Counted from the first letter of the stretch, positions 1 through 9,106 are shown. The stretch is 64,000 nt of DNA from Stutzerimonas stutzeri (GCF_013522825.1 NZ_JAAMQZ010000012.1:1-64000); one strand, 5' to 3'. Notes: a model not told the origin generated them from the sequence alone. A program made the numbers and translations.

Positions 1-110
1 CCGACGCTATCCTCGACCGCCTGGTGCACAACGCTTACCGGATCAATCTGAAGGGTGAATCAATGCGCAAACGGACGCAGAAATTGACGACGCCAGCCAA
101 CCCGGACTAA
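1..110 (+). CDS. istB: IS21-family helper ATPase IstB, C-terminal fragment
   Basis: This open frame enters from the left edge of the window and stops at TAA 108-110, so only the last 36 residues are visible. The peptide contains DAILDRLVHNAYRI and ends in a basic tail, which matches the C-terminus of IS21-family IstB, the AAA+ ATPase that helps the IstA transposase choose its target. The IS21-like repeats just downstream support the assignment. Whether the element is intact cannot be seen because istA and the rest of istB lie outside the window. Confidence 0.8.
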   Translation, partial: DAILDRLVHNAYRINLKGESMRKRTQKLTTPANPD

Positions 111-146
111 CAATGCCACCCCTGCGTCGCTGCGCTCCGACTGCCC

Positions 147-232
147 GGCCGGATGGCCGTGGAACAGGTGGCCAGATGGCCCTGGAATGCCTGGCCAGAT
201 GAGAGCGGACTGGGTGGCCGGATGGCGTGGAA
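147..232. repeat. IS21-type terminal repeats (right end of the element)
   Basis: Four near-copies of GGCCRGATGGCCNTGGAA occur just after istB, at 147-164, 170-187, 193-201 (short copy) and 216-232. Multiple short repeats of this kind at each end are typical of IS21-family elements, where they serve as IstA binding sites. The outer boundary of the element is probably near base 240 but I could not fix it, because the left end is not in the window. Confidence 0.7.
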
Positions 233-295
233 TCCGCAGTCCATCTGTGCGAACCCTGTTTTTTCAGGACGATTTCTGGCCTCAGGCGAGAGTGC

Positions 296-397
296 ATGGT
301 GAACTTCATGTTCAGCGAGGAGGACAAGGACCTCAGTGATTTTGGGCGCGTTGCTCGCGATGACTTTTTCAATGACGGAGGTACCTCGACCTCCTGA
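296..397 (+). CDS. short ORF or gene remnant between IS21 end and terminator
   Basis: A 33-residue open frame begins MVNFMFSEEDKDLSDF and stops at TGA 395-397. The frame stays open upstream into the IS21 end, so it may be the 3' tail of a gene cut by the insertion. It ends inside a strong terminator hairpin, which would fit a real gene end. No Shine-Dalgarno site stands out and I do not recognise the sequence, so this is a weak call. Confidence 0.25.
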   Translation: MVNFMFSEEDKDLSDFGRVARDDFFNDGGTSTS

Positions 398-402
398 TTT
401 TT
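377..402 (+). terminator. rho-independent terminator
   Basis: GGAGGT (377-382) pairs perfectly with ACCTCC (389-394) around a 6-nt loop, followed by TGATTTTT. It would end transcription coming from the IS21 side or from the short ORF at 296. Confidence 0.65.
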
Positions 403-533
403 CGCCTGCGCAGCATCCCAGGCTTATCTGGCATTCCCCTCACACCGGCCCATAGGCTCTGTTGGCGCGAGCACCGGAAAAGCTGGAGGCGCCATAGCTT
501 TTGAGGCGGGTAACGACGTCACCATCCGCTTGA

Positions 534-1139
534 TTACTCGTGGATGTAAGCCCAGCGCCCCAGCAAAGTTTTCGACTCGACCTGCTCATAATTCTGCCTT
601 GGCAGGTAAACGAGCTGGTCCCAGTTCAAACCACTCCCCGCCTTGAACAACAGAGCCCATGGATTGCCATAGAAACCTTTGAGTGCCGCCTCGCCCGTTA
701 CAATCTCAAGCAGCGGCAGCCTAACTGGGATCGCCTGGACAAAATCAGGTACCAGTTGCTCCAAGCGCTCAGGTGGCTCTCCGGTAGCCTCAATGTAGTG
801 CTCTATCGCGAGGATCAAAACATCAGCACGATCACCCGCCAGTTCATAGGCTTTCATTCTCATTGCTGCTCCCGCCTGCAAACCGGCAAAGCCGCCCAGA
901 AGCACACCCAGCATGATGGCCGGGAAATACTCCCGCCACTTTCGGCTCACCAGCATAACCAGCAGCGCAACAAGCACGTGGATGGCGGAATAAACCACCA
1001 CGAAGAAAACAACTACCTCCAGGCTGGTACGCTCCCATGGCGCATAACCTAGCAGAGGCAGCCCCCCCATGATCAGGCTCGGGGCGACCGCAAGGAGTGC
1101 TGCCTTGAAAAAGCCAGACTGCAGAATTTTCTTTCGCAA
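534..1139 (-). CDS. hypothetical inner-membrane protein
   Basis: This 201-residue protein has three predicted membrane spans, at about residues 13-33, 40-63 and 71-93, followed by a soluble C-terminal domain of about 100 residues. The soluble part contains a segment (ADVLILAIEHYIEATGEPP, then a leucine/proline-rich stretch) that loosely recalls the conserved region of type II secretion pseudopilins, but there is no prepilin signal, so I do not assign that function. The stretch is visibly less GC-rich than the catabolic genes to the right and sits between an IS21 end and a truncated glcB, which suggests acquired DNA. Function unknown. Confidence 0.6.
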   Translation of the reverse strand: MRKKILQSGFFKAALLAVAPSLIMGGLPLLGYAPWERTSLEVVVFFVVVYSAIHVLVALLVMLVSRKWREYFPAIMLGVLLGGFAGLQAGAAMRMKAYELAGDRADVLILAIEHYIEATGEPPERLEQLVPDFVQAIPVRLPLLEIVTGEAALKGFYGNPWALLFKAGSGLNWDQLVYLPRQNYEQVESKTLLGRWAYIHE

Positions 1140-1188
1140 TTATTCGTCAACTCTCAAAAGAGCCAGAGAAAGACCAACGAGTAGCCGC

Positions 1189-1491
1189 CTACAAAGGTTG
1201 AATGGATACGGCCTTCCATCCCCAGCTTTCACGCTTCTTGTTGTAGGCCTGTACCGCTGTACCGGAAACCTGCTGGCCGTCTTTGATCTCGCAGCGCTCC
1301 ACCAGATGCCGAGGAATAAAAATTTCGCTCGGGGTAAAACCCATACCGTTAGAGACGCGAACCGCCTCGGTGAAGTCCTTGCGCAACAGATCTCCTGGCA
1401 CTTTCTCGCTCGCCTTCGCGGCAAGCACGCGGTATTGGGGACCACGCTTCGAAACATAGCGAACAAGCTGCACCTCGATGACCACCATCAT
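1189..1491 (-). CDS. small basic protein, probably 5'-truncated
   Basis: The frame encodes about 100 residues if started at the ATG pair at 1486-1491, and it could extend further upstream. Those start codons lie in sequence that on the other strand codes for the conserved TTIMDCEDS segment of malate synthase, so the first few residues derive from glcB DNA. The original N-terminus was probably lost at the junction near 1478. The body contains [10 protein letters not shown] and ends [14 protein letters not shown], with a short beta-rich pattern reminiscent of OB-fold nucleic-acid-binding proteins. That resemblance is only an impression. It lies 49 nt upstream of the membrane protein on the same strand. 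Confidence 0.4.
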   Translation of the reverse strand: MMVVIEVQLVRYVSKRGPQYRVLAAKASEKVPGDLLRKDFTEAVRVSNGMGFTPSEIFIPRHLVERCEIKDGQQVSGTAVQAYNKKRESWGWKAVSIQPL

Positions 1492-2860
1492 GGATTGCGA
1501 GGACTCGGTGACCGCCGTCGACGCCGACGACAAGGTAGTGGTCTACCGCAACTGGCTGGGCCTGATGAAGGGCGATCTCGCCGAAACCCTGGACAAAGGC
1601 GGCAAGACCATTGTCCGCCGGCTGAACCCGGATCGCGTCTACACCGGCGCCGACGGTGCCGAGCTGGTTCTGCACGGCCGCAGCCTGCTGTTCGTGCGCA
1701 ACGTCGGCCACCTGATGACCAACCCGGCGATCCTCGACGGCGAAGGCAACGAGATTCCCGAAGGCATCCTCGACGCGGTGGTCACCAGCACCATCGCCCT
1801 GCACGACCTCCAGCGTCGCGGCAACTCGCGCAGCGGCTCGGTGTACATCGTCAAGCCGAAGATGCACGGCCCCACCGAAGTGGCCTTCGCCGACCAGTTG
1901 TTCGGCCGCGTCGAGGATCTGCTCGGCCTGCCGCGCCACACCCTGAAGATGGGCATCATGGACGAGGAGCGGCGCACCAGCGTCAACCTCAAGGCCTGCA
2001 TCGCCGCGGCCAAGGACCGCGTGGCCTTCATCAACACCGGCTTCCTCGACCGCACCGGCGACGAGATGCACACCGCCATGGAAGCCGGCGCCATGCTGCG
2101 CAAGGGCGACATGAACTCCACCCCGTGGATCGCCGCCTACGAGCGCAACAACGTGCTGGTCGGCCTGGCTTGCGGCCTGCGCGGCCGGGCGCAGATCGGC
2201 AAGGGCATGTGGGCGATGCCCGACCTGATGGCGGCCATGCTCGAACAGAAGATCGGCCATCCCAAGGCTGGCGCCAACACCGCCTGGGTGCCCTCGCCCA
2301 CCGCCGCCACCCTGCACGCCCTGCACTACCACAAGGTCGACGTACAGGCCGTGCAGCAGGAACTAGAACTCATCGATCTCGCCAGCCAGCGCGACGGCCT
2401 GCTGCGCGACCTGCTCAGCGTGCCGGTGGCCGCCGCACGCGACTGGAGCGCCGCCGATATCCAGGAAGAGCTGGACAACAACTGCCAGGGCATCTTCGGC
2501 TACGTGGTGCGCTGGGTCGAACAAGGCGTCGGCTGCTCCAAGGTGCCGGACATCCACGACGTCGGCCTGATGGAAGACCGCGCCACCCTGCGCATCTCCA
2601 GCCAGCACATCGCCAACTGGCTGCACCACGGAGTGGTGAGCGAGCAGCAGATCCGCGAAACCCTACAACGCATGGCCCAGGTGGTGGACGGGCAGAACGC
2701 CGGCGATGCGGCCTACCGACCGATGGCGCCGGACGTCGACGCCTCCCACGCCTTCCGCGCCACCTACGACCTGGTGTTCAAGGGTCGCGAGCAACCCAGC
2801 GGCTACACCGAACCGCAACTGCACGCCTGGCGCCTGCGCTTCAAGCAAGAGGCGTACTGA
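1478..2860 (+). pseudogene. glcB: malate synthase G, 5'-truncated
   Basis: The 460-residue frame matches malate synthase G (glyoxylate + acetyl-CoA to malate) from its [10 protein letters not shown] segment to the normal C-terminus. The family is about 725 residues, so roughly the first 265 are missing: the helical clasp, the start of the barrel and the inserted alpha/beta domain. Active-site segments are still present, including [36 protein letters not shown] and [11 protein letters not shown]. In-frame stop TAG at 1457-1459 blocks any upstream extension. Translation from ATG 1478 is possible, but a stable enzyme is unlikely. The break coincides with the boundary of the lower-GC insert to the left. 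Confidence 0.85.
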
Positions 2861-2882
2861 CCAGCCCACGCCCGCACCGGGA

Positions 2883-3311
2883 TCACTTCACCAGTAATAC
2901 CGGTACGGGCACCTCATGCACCACCCGGGTAGCGACGGAGCCCATCAGCAGATTGCCCAGGTTGCCCATACCACGGGTTCCCATGATCACGGTATCGCAA
3001 CCGTATGCCTTGACGGCCTGGACAATCTCGTCGATGACCTCACCGACCAGGGCATGAACCTCGACGCGAACACCCGCCTTTTCAAGCAGCGCAGCCGCCT
3101 CGGCAGCGATCTCCTGGGCATGATTGAGAGCCCCAGCATGCAGCTGCTCCAGCATGACAGCAGACACATAGTCGCCATGGAGCTTGGAGGTGGTCTGCAC
3201 GTTGATCACATGCACCTGGATACTCGGGTACTCGCCGGCCAGATCCAGCAGATACTGGATAGCGCGCCTGGCCGAGGCCGAACCGTCAAAGGGAAGCAGT
3301 ACATTACGCAT
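2883..3311 (-). CDS. universal stress protein (UspA family)
   Basis: This 142-residue protein begins MRNVLLPFDGSASARRA and has the UspA fold pattern, including an ATP-binding type loop near the C-terminus (GTRGMGNLGNLLMGSVA) and the ending VPVPVLLVK. I chose the start at 3311 because AAGGAG sits at the right distance upstream; the long open extension beyond it is out of character. It is convergent with glcB. Universal stress proteins respond to growth arrest or oxygen limitation. No copy of the catabolic operator described below lies in front of it, so it is probably not part of that regulon. Confidence 0.9.
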   Translation of the reverse strand: MRNVLLPFDGSASARRAIQYLLDLAGEYPSIQVHVINVQTTSKLHGDYVSAVMLEQLHAGALNHAQEIAAEAAALLEKAGVRVEVHALVGEVIDEIVQAVKAYGCDTVIMGTRGMGNLGNLLMGSVATRVVHEVPVPVLLVK

Positions 3312-3420
3312 GACAACTCCTTGGGTTGACTGGGTTGATCTTGTGCATCGCCGGATAATTTTCCCTATCTCCGCACGCACAGACCCGTGAACTGGGTCAA
3401 TCAGAACTGGATCCATCCTG

Positions 3421-4167
3421 TCACTTCTTGGCGAAAAACGAACTAAACGCCGTCTGCGCCTCTTGCCCAGCGCAGCAGCGCAGAAAATCCTTTTCTTCCG
3501 CATCCATGATCTGTCCGACCTTGTCGCGTTGCTGCTCGACAAGCAGGCGCTTGGTAGTCGCCAAGGCCTGAACCGGTAAACGGGCCAGAGCCTCGGCCCG
3601 CTCGATAGCACGCTCAAGGGCGGTGCCATCCTCAACTACCTCGTTGAGCAGGCCAATCTCACGGGCCGTATCGGCCAGGAAGGGCTCACCGAAAAAAAGC
3701 AGATTTGCCGCTACCTTACTGCCCGCCAGCCTGGGCAGCAGGTAGGTCGAGGCGCCCTCCGGGCATAGCCCCAGCCCCACGAACGGCAGCCGGAACTTGC
3801 TGCTACGCCCCGCGTAGGCCAGGTCACAATGCAGCAACAGGGTCGTGCCGATACCAATGGCATAACCTTCGACTGCCGCCACCACCGGCTTGGAAACGGT
3901 CGCCAAGATGCGCAGGAAACCGATACCGGGAACAGCATCTGCGTCCTTGAGACGCTGGAAGTCCGCCAGATCGTTGCCTGCAGTGAAGTGCCCGCCTTCA
4001 CCGGTCAGAACGATTGCCCTCACCCCCACGTCGTCATCCGCCGCCTGTAGCGCTTCACCCAACTGAACGTAGGTCACCGTATCCAGCGCATTGCGACGCT
4101 CCGGGCGGTTGATGCCGATCAGACACACTCCGTCACCCCTGTGCCTGACCTGGATACTGGTCGACAC
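3421..4167 (-). CDS. crotonase-family protein, enoyl-CoA isomerase type
   Basis: A 248-residue crotonase-fold protein with the oxyanion-hole segments (FTAGNDLADF; EGYAIGIGTT). The two glutamates of classical enoyl-CoA hydratase are not at their usual places. Instead it carries GLGLCPEGAST, close to the PEG motif of delta3,delta2-enoyl-CoA isomerases of the ECI2/PECI type. It is more likely an isomerase that shifts a double bond than a hydratase. The start is GTG 4167-4165, overlapping by one base the TAG stop of the SDR gene (TAGTG), a sign of translational coupling. It is the second gene of the operon led by the SDR. Confidence 0.8.
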   Translation of the reverse strand: MSTSIQVRHRGDGVCLIGINRPERRNALDTVTYVQLGEALQAADDDVGVRAIVLTGEGGHFTAGNDLADFQRLKDADAVPGIGFLRILATVSKPVVAAVEGYAIGIGTTLLLHCDLAYAGRSSKFRLPFVGLGLCPEGASTYLLPRLAGSKVAANLLFFGEPFLADTAREIGLLNEVVEDGTALERAIERAEALARLPVQALATTKRLLVEQQRDKVGQIMDAEEKDFLRCCAGQEAQTAFSSFFAKK

Positions 4168-4862
4168 TAGGACAGCCCCACCACGGGAATAACCGCCCCA
4201 TGGACGGCGCTGGCACGATCCGATGCCAGGAAGCCCACGACATCGGCCAACTGCCGGGTGGACACCCACTTGGCGAAATCGGCATCCGGCATATCGGCGC
4301 GGTTGGCCGGGGTATCTATGATGCTCGGAGCAATCGCATTGACGTTGATTCCTTTCTCCCGCAACTCCAGCGCCATCGATTCGGTCAGCCTGGCGACCAC
4401 GCTCTTCGAGGCGCAGTAGGCTCCCATGCCCGCCTTGCCGCTGGTAGCCCCAGCCGCAGCGACGTTGATCACCTTGCCCTGTCCAGCGGACAACATGCCC
4501 GGCACTACAACTCGACAAGCGTTGAGGGTAGTGGTCACGTTCAGATCCATCATTCTCTGCCAGACACTGGCGTCGGCATCATGCACCTCCACGCCCATGG
4601 CGAACCCCCCAGCGATGTTGCACAGCACTGCTGCAGAACCATGGGCCTGCAGCGCCTGCCCTAGAGCCTCAAGAGTTGCCGCTCCGTCGGTCAGATCAGC
4701 CACCAGAAAGTGCTTGGTGCCCTCTACACCTTCATAGGCAGAACGCAACACCTGCTCATTGCAGTCAACCAATAACACCGGATTGCCTTGCTCAATGAAG
4801 GCTTGCGCCACCGCGCGTCCAAGAGCGCCAGCGGCACCCGTCACCACAACCAGACCGGACAT
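4167..4862 (-). CDS. short-chain dehydrogenase/reductase
   Basis: A 231-residue SDR with an N-terminal nucleotide-binding motif TGAAGALG (residues 8-15) and catalytic YCASK. It probably oxidises or reduces a hydroxyl/keto group, either on the ring system or as the 3-hydroxyacyl-CoA step. Its C-terminus is short and the downstream crotonase overlaps its stop codon. It is transcribed away from the DUF35/dehydrogenase operon, from a shared promoter region that carries one operator copy (5015-5029). The true substrate cannot be read from sequence. Confidence 0.85.
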   Translation of the reverse strand: MSGLVVVTGAAGALGRAVAQAFIEQGNPVLLVDCNEQVLRSAYEGVEGTKHFLVADLTDGAATLEALGQALQAHGSAAVLCNIAGGFAMGVEVHDADASVWQRMMDLNVTTTLNACRVVVPGMLSAGQGKVINVAAAGATSGKAGMGAYCASKSVVARLTESMALELREKGINVNAIAPSIIDTPANRADMPDADFAKWVSTRQLADVVGFLASDRASAVHGAVIPVVGLS

Positions 4863-5014
4863 TCAGATATCTCCCACTGTTAAAGTGTAGCTGACTCATA
4901 GCCAGCTCCATTATTCCCAGGAAAGCATCGCGCAAACCTGGTAATCAGCATGTGAACCTTTGGCTTTGATTTATCTGAGGCACCACTTGCCTTGGCGGAA
5001 ACTATACAATAAAA

Positions 5015-5029
5015 ATAACATTGTGTTAG
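5015..5029. promoter_or_regulatory. operator copy 1 (ATAAC-N5-GTTAG)
   Basis: This is a 15-bp interrupted palindrome, ATAACATTGTGTTAG, in the divergent promoter region 4863-5115 between the SDR and DUF35 genes. Both halves match the shared form CTRAC-N5-RTCAG with one or two changes. It lies 86 nt before the DUF35 start and 152 nt before the SDR start. Confidence 0.6.
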
Positions 5030-5115
5030 TTTTAATCCTGAACGCGCGACCCTATGGAGGCCGGACGGAAGCTGACGCATGATGCAGGAAAGCGCCACCG
5101 CCCCAGGAGAACCCA

Positions 5116-5523
5116 ATGACTGACGCCGTGAAACGCACCCTTCCCGAACTGGATGACCTGAACCGCTTCTTCTGGATCTGCGGAGCGGACAACCAGTTGC
5201 GCATCTTGCGCTGTACGGACTGCCGCCTCTGGCTGCACCCGCCAGGAATCATCTGTCCCAGGTGCTTGAGCAAGCGGCTCGCCCCGGAAGCCGTCAGCGG
5301 CCTTGGCACCATCGAAGCCCTGACGGTCAACCACCAACCCTGGAGCCCGGGGCAGGCGGTGCCTTATGCAATCGCGATCGTCAGCCTCGACGAGCAACCA
5401 GGCCTGCAATTGACCACCAACATCGTTGGCTGCCACCCGGATTCGGCCTTTATTGGCCAGCGAGTTCGAGTCGTCTTCGAGGCGGTTGAGGACGTGTACC
5501 TCCCCCTCTTCACCCCTGTCTGA
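5116..5523 (+). CDS. DUF35 OB-fold zinc-ribbon protein, thiolase/aldolase partner
   Basis: A 135-residue protein with a rubredoxin-like zinc ribbon (C33-x2-C36 and C47-x2-C50) followed by the DUF35 OB-fold. DUF35 proteins bind SCP-2-type thiolases or aldolases; in cholesterol side-chain breakdown the DUF35 domain of ChsH2 binds Ltp2. Two such SCP-2-like proteins lie elsewhere in this window (46439 and 58077) and are the obvious partners. The start is set by AGGAG a few bases upstream. It is the first gene of a five-gene plus-strand operon with four acyl-CoA dehydrogenase subunits, consistent with a dehydrogenate-hydrate-cleave sequence. Confidence 0.85.
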   Translation: MTDAVKRTLPELDDLNRFFWICGADNQLRILRCTDCRLWLHPPGIICPRCLSKRLAPEAVSGLGTIEALTVNHQPWSPGQAVPYAIAIVSLDEQPGLQLTTNIVGCHPDSAFIGQRVRVVFEAVEDVYLPLFTPV

Positions 5524-5533
5524 GAGAGTCCGA

Positions 5534-6640
5534 ATGCAAGCCGAACACGCTGAAGATCTCGCCACCATCCGCGAGCAGGCCAGACGCCTGCTACAGGATC
5601 AGGCGACGCCCGAGCACCTCAAGTCGATGCTCGATGAACCAGGCGGTTTCGACCGTGAGCTCTGGCGGCATGCCGTCGAGCAAGGCTGGACGGCGATCGC
5701 GGTGCCGGAACAGGCCGGCGGTCTAGGCCTGGGCTGGGGCGGCCTTGGCGTACTGTGCGAGGAGCTCGGCCGGATCACTGCCTCGCTACCCCTGATCGCC
5801 AACACGCTAGCCGTGCATGCCTTGCTGGCAGCCGGGCGGGCGGAGCACTCAGCCCTGCAGGAAGCCCTGACCGATGGCAGCCGGATCGCCTGCCTGGCGC
5901 TGGCCGACCCAGCCGATGGAGGACTTTCGATCAATAACTCGGCCCAGGTTCGCAACGGCAGACTGAACGGCGAAAAGGCCCCTGCAGCCTTCGCCACGGT
6001 CGCCGATGTTGCCCTGGTGCAGGCCGCAGACGAGCACGGCAACGGCCTCTACCTGGTTCTACTCGACCAACCCGGGGTGCAGCGCATCCCGGTCGATGGT
6101 TTCGACAACTCCCGCGCGACGGCGGCCCTGCAGTTCGTTCAGGTGCACGCGCTACGCCTCGGCGATGCCGAGCAGTTGTCGAATCTCAGCAGTCTTGCCG
6201 CGTTGACCACCGCCTTCGAGCAGATCGGTGGCGCCCAGGCCTGTCTGGACATGGCCTGTGACTACGCCCGCGAGCGCCGCGCCTTCGGCCAGCCGATCGG
6301 TGGCTTCCAGGGCATCAAGCACAAGCTGGCGGAGATGTACTGCCAACTGGAGATCGCTCGCGGCTGTACGCATGACGCGCTGGATGCCTGGGAGCAGGGA
6401 CTGCCGGCTCGCAACCAACTGACCGCTGCCGCCCGTCTCGGTGCTACCCGCGCCTACGACCTGGCCGCCCAGGAGAACCTACACGTACACGGAGGTATGG
6501 GCGTCACCTGGGAAGCCATGCCCCATCACTACTATCGCCGCTCGCGCAGCCTGGCCCTGGAGCTGGGAGGCTCCCACTACTGGCGGGAACGACTGCTTTG
6601 CGACCTGGGACTCGAATCTGCAACTGGCCTGGCAGGATAA
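5534..6640 (+). CDS. acyl-CoA dehydrogenase, beta-type subunit
   Basis: A 368-residue acyl-CoA dehydrogenase-fold protein. The N-terminal helical domain, the middle beta domain and the C-terminal helical domain are all present, but the C-terminus lacks the IYGGxxE signature and instead carries VHGGMGVTWE. That pattern marks one half of the heteromeric alpha2beta2 dehydrogenases known from cholesterol side-chain catabolism (ChsE1-ChsE2 type). The start at 5534 is 10 nt after the DUF35 stop; a longer frame is open upstream but overlaps DUF35. Its partner is almost certainly the next gene, 7 nt downstream. Confidence 0.85.
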   Translation: MQAEHAEDLATIREQARRLLQDQATPEHLKSMLDEPGGFDRELWRHAVEQGWTAIAVPEQAGGLGLGWGGLGVLCEELGRITASLPLIANTLAVHALLAAGRAEHSALQEALTDGSRIACLALADPADGGLSINNSAQVRNGRLNGEKAPAAFATVADVALVQAADEHGNGLYLVLLDQPGVQRIPVDGFDNSRATAALQFVQVHALRLGDAEQLSNLSSLAALTTAFEQIGGAQACLDMACDYARERRAFGQPIGGFQGIKHKLAEMYCQLEIARGCTHDALDAWEQGLPARNQLTAAARLGATRAYDLAAQENLHVHGGMGVTWEAMPHHYYRRSRSLALELGGSHYWRERLLCDLGLESATGLAG

Positions 6641-6647
6641 GACGAAA

Positions 6648-7850
6648 ATGAACGAAGAACTGCAACGCTACCGCGAGCAGGCTCGCAGCTGGTTGGCCGA
6701 ACATGCGGCAAACTATTCGGGAAGAGCCCGCCATGGCCTCGACTTCGAGCAGGATCTGGCCCTGGCCCGTGCCTGGCAGGCGCACAAGGTGCAGCACGGC
6801 TATGGCTGTATCACCCTGCCTAAAGAATATGGCGGCGCTGGTGGTAGCGAACTGGAAAAGGTCATCTTCTGCGAGGAAGAGATGCGCTACGACCTGCCAC
6901 TGATCTACTTCAGCATCAGCCTGAACAACCCGCTGCCGATCTTCCTGCGGTATGCCCCGGAGCACTGGAAACAGAAACTCGGCCCGGCGACGGTGCGCGG
7001 TGAACTGATCTGGTGCCAGCTGTTCTCCGAACCCTCGGCCGGATCAGATCTGGCCTCCCTGCGCCTGAAGGCAGTGCCCACGGAGGGCGGCTGGCTACTC
7101 AGCGGGCAGAAGGTCTGGACCAGTTGGGCGCAGATCGCCGACTGGGGCGTGGTAGTGGCCAGGAGCGATCCGAACCTGCCCAAGCACTCCGGCCTGACCT
7201 ATTTCTTCCTCGACATGAAGTCACCCGGCGTCACGGTTCAGCCCATTCGCCGCCTGGGCGAGGAGAAAGATCTCAACGAAGTGTTCTTCGACGAAGTGTT
7301 CGTCCCTGACGAACAGCGCCTAGGGGAAATCAACGGTGGCTTCAAGGTCGCCGTCGAAACTCTGATGATCGAACGCTACGCGGTGACCGACGAATCCGGC
7401 TACGGCCCGACTCTGGAGAACTTCATCGACCTGGCTGGCAATGCCCGGATCAATGGCCGTCCGGCGCTGGAGGACGGCGAAGTCCGTGCCAGGATTGCCG
7501 AGGTATTCGTACAGCGCCAAGGCCTGCGTGCCATCCATCGCCGCGCTCTGCAAGCCTTCGCCAATGGCCAGGCCCCAGGGCCAGAGGGGGCCATCCGCAA
7601 GCTACTGCTGGGCCGAACCCGCCAGGCGCTGGGTTCCACCGCCATGGATCTGCTGGGTGCCAGCGGCGCACGTCTCGCGCCACACGGCCATGCGACCAAT
7701 GACTTCGCCCGGGCCTGGCTCGACCCCAGCCTGCGCATCGCCGGCGGCACCGACGAGCTGTTGCTCAACACCCTGGCCGAACGTGTGCTTGGGCTACCCC
7801 AAGACCACCGGCCGGACAAGGGCATCCCCTTCAACGCCGCGCCGAAATAA
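6648..7850 (+). CDS. acyl-CoA dehydrogenase, alpha-type subunit
   Basis: A 400-residue acyl-CoA dehydrogenase. It has the FAD/substrate segment [15 protein letters not shown], then SGQKVWTSW, and the C-terminal IAGGTDELLLNTLAERV that replaces the usual IYGGxxEVQR of the family. ATG 6648 follows the previous stop by 7 nt. It pairs with the 5534 protein to form a probable alpha2beta2 enzyme that puts a double bond into a CoA thioester. The altered signature (IAGGTDE) sets it apart from the other alpha-type subunits here and may reflect a different substrate. Confidence 0.85.
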   Translation: MNEELQRYREQARSWLAEHAANYSGRARHGLDFEQDLALARAWQAHKVQHGYGCITLPKEYGGAGGSELEKVIFCEEEMRYDLPLIYFSISLNNPLPIFLRYAPEHWKQKLGPATVRGELIWCQLFSEPSAGSDLASLRLKAVPTEGGWLLSGQKVWTSWAQIADWGVVVARSDPNLPKHSGLTYFFLDMKSPGVTVQPIRRLGEEKDLNEVFFDEVFVPDEQRLGEINGGFKVAVETLMIERYAVTDESGYGPTLENFIDLAGNARINGRPALEDGEVRARIAEVFVQRQGLRAIHRRALQAFANGQAPGPEGAIRKLLLGRTRQALGSTAMDLLGASGARLAPHGHATNDFARAWLDPSLRIAGGTDELLLNTLAERVLGLPQDHRPDKGIPFNAAPK

Positions 7851-7904
7851 CCCGACCACCACAGCGGCGGGCCTAGCCCGCCAGCAGCCCACAGGACTGA
7901 CCCA

Positions 7905-9104
7905 ATGGATTTCATTCTCGATCAGGAAGACGAGGACTTCCGTCAGGAAGTTCGTGCCTTCCTCAAGGACAACCTCCCCGCAGATCTGGCCGAGCGTAAC
8001 CACCGCGGCTATCACCCATTGCGCGAGGACACCCGGCGCTGGACCAAGATTCTCCATGCCAACGGCTATGCCGGCGCCAACTGGCCGAAGCACTGGGGCG
8101 GTACCGGCTGGTCGCCTCTGCGCCAGTTCATCTTCGACGAAGAATGCCTGCTTGCCGGCGCCCCGGCCGTGGACACCGCAGGCTTCAAGATGATCGGCCC
8201 AGTGATCATGACCTTTGGCAGCGAGGTGATGAAGCAGGAGTACGGTCCACGCATCCTCAGCGGCGACGTATTCTGGGGGCAGGGCTTCTCCGAACCCAAC
8301 GCTGGCTCCGACCTGGGCTCACTCAGCACAAGGGCCGAACGCGTCGGCGACGAATATGTGATCAACGGCCGCAAGATCTGGACATCGTTCGTCGAGACCG
8401 CCGACATGATTTTCGTCCTGGTCAAGACCGACCCAGCAGCACGCCAGCGCGGCATCTCGATGATCCTAGTGGAGCGCGAGGCCCCAGGCGTGACCATCCG
8501 CCCGATCCATGACATCGGCGAAAGCCATAGCCTCAACGAGGTGTTCTTTGACGACGTGCGTGTGCCGGTCACCAACCTGGTAGGCGAAGAAGGTAAAGGC
8601 TGGACCTACGCCAAGTTCCTGCTAGAGAACGAACGCGCCTTCAGCGCCGAGTGGCCACGCAACAACGCTAACCTGGCGCGTCTGCGTAAGTTCCTCAGCT
8701 TGAACCAGGCCGACGGCTCACGACTGATCGACCGTCCGGGCTTCGCCACCCGCCTTGCCCAGCTGGAAACCGATCTGCAGGCCCTGCGCTGGCTTAGCCT
8801 GCGTGCGCTGCATGAGAAGGCTGGCGGCCAGAGCAGGCTACCGGTCGGCTCGCTGCTGAAGATCCGTGGTTCCGAACTGCTGCAGAAGATTGGCGAGCTC
8901 CAGGTCGAAGCGCTCGGTTGCTACGCCAGCTACGTCTACCCCGACCCGCTCGGGGATGCACAGCGTGAGGAGGCCTGGCCTCCTGGTCCCAACTATGCCC
9001 CAGGCATCATGGCGGACTACTTCTACCGTCGTGCAACCACTATCTACGGTGGGGCCAATGAAGTGCAGCGCACCATCATCGCCCGTTCATTCCTGGAGCT
9101 CTGA
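7905..9104 (+). CDS. acyl-CoA dehydrogenase, alpha-type subunit
   Basis: A 399-residue acyl-CoA dehydrogenase with GQGFSEPNAGSDLGSL (FAD/substrate pocket), NGRKIWTSF, and C-terminal TTIYGGANEVQRTIIAR. It is followed after 2 nt by a beta-type partner. The alpha-beta order is the reverse of the pair just upstream, so the two pairs are not a simple tandem copy. The likely role is a second round of alpha,beta-dehydrogenation in the same pathway. Confidence 0.88.
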   Translation: MDFILDQEDEDFRQEVRAFLKDNLPADLAERNHRGYHPLREDTRRWTKILHANGYAGANWPKHWGGTGWSPLRQFIFDEECLLAGAPAVDTAGFKMIGPVIMTFGSEVMKQEYGPRILSGDVFWGQGFSEPNAGSDLGSLSTRAERVGDEYVINGRKIWTSFVETADMIFVLVKTDPAARQRGISMILVEREAPGVTIRPIHDIGESHSLNEVFFDDVRVPVTNLVGEEGKGWTYAKFLLENERAFSAEWPRNNANLARLRKFLSLNQADGSRLIDRPGFATRLAQLETDLQALRWLSLRALHEKAGGQSRLPVGSLLKIRGSELLQKIGELQVEALGCYASYVYPDPLGDAQREEAWPPGPNYAPGIMADYFYRRATTIYGGANEVQRTIIARSFLEL

Positions 9105-9106
9105 AC

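Noticed and set aside
1349..2332. A 327-codon minus-strand frame across glcB
   Set aside because: Antisense shadow of the malate synthase remnant, with low-complexity GAV/H composition and no ribosome site.
3312..3420. Possible ANR box before the universal stress gene
   Set aside because: Only a loose TTGAC-N4-TTCAC match to TTGAT-N4-ATCAA was seen, too weak to list as a site.
2883..3635. Long N-terminal extension of the universal stress protein
   Set aside because: The extra 108 residues are arginine-rich and overlap the neighbouring crotonase gene. The usual family length and an AAGGAG site support the start at 3311.
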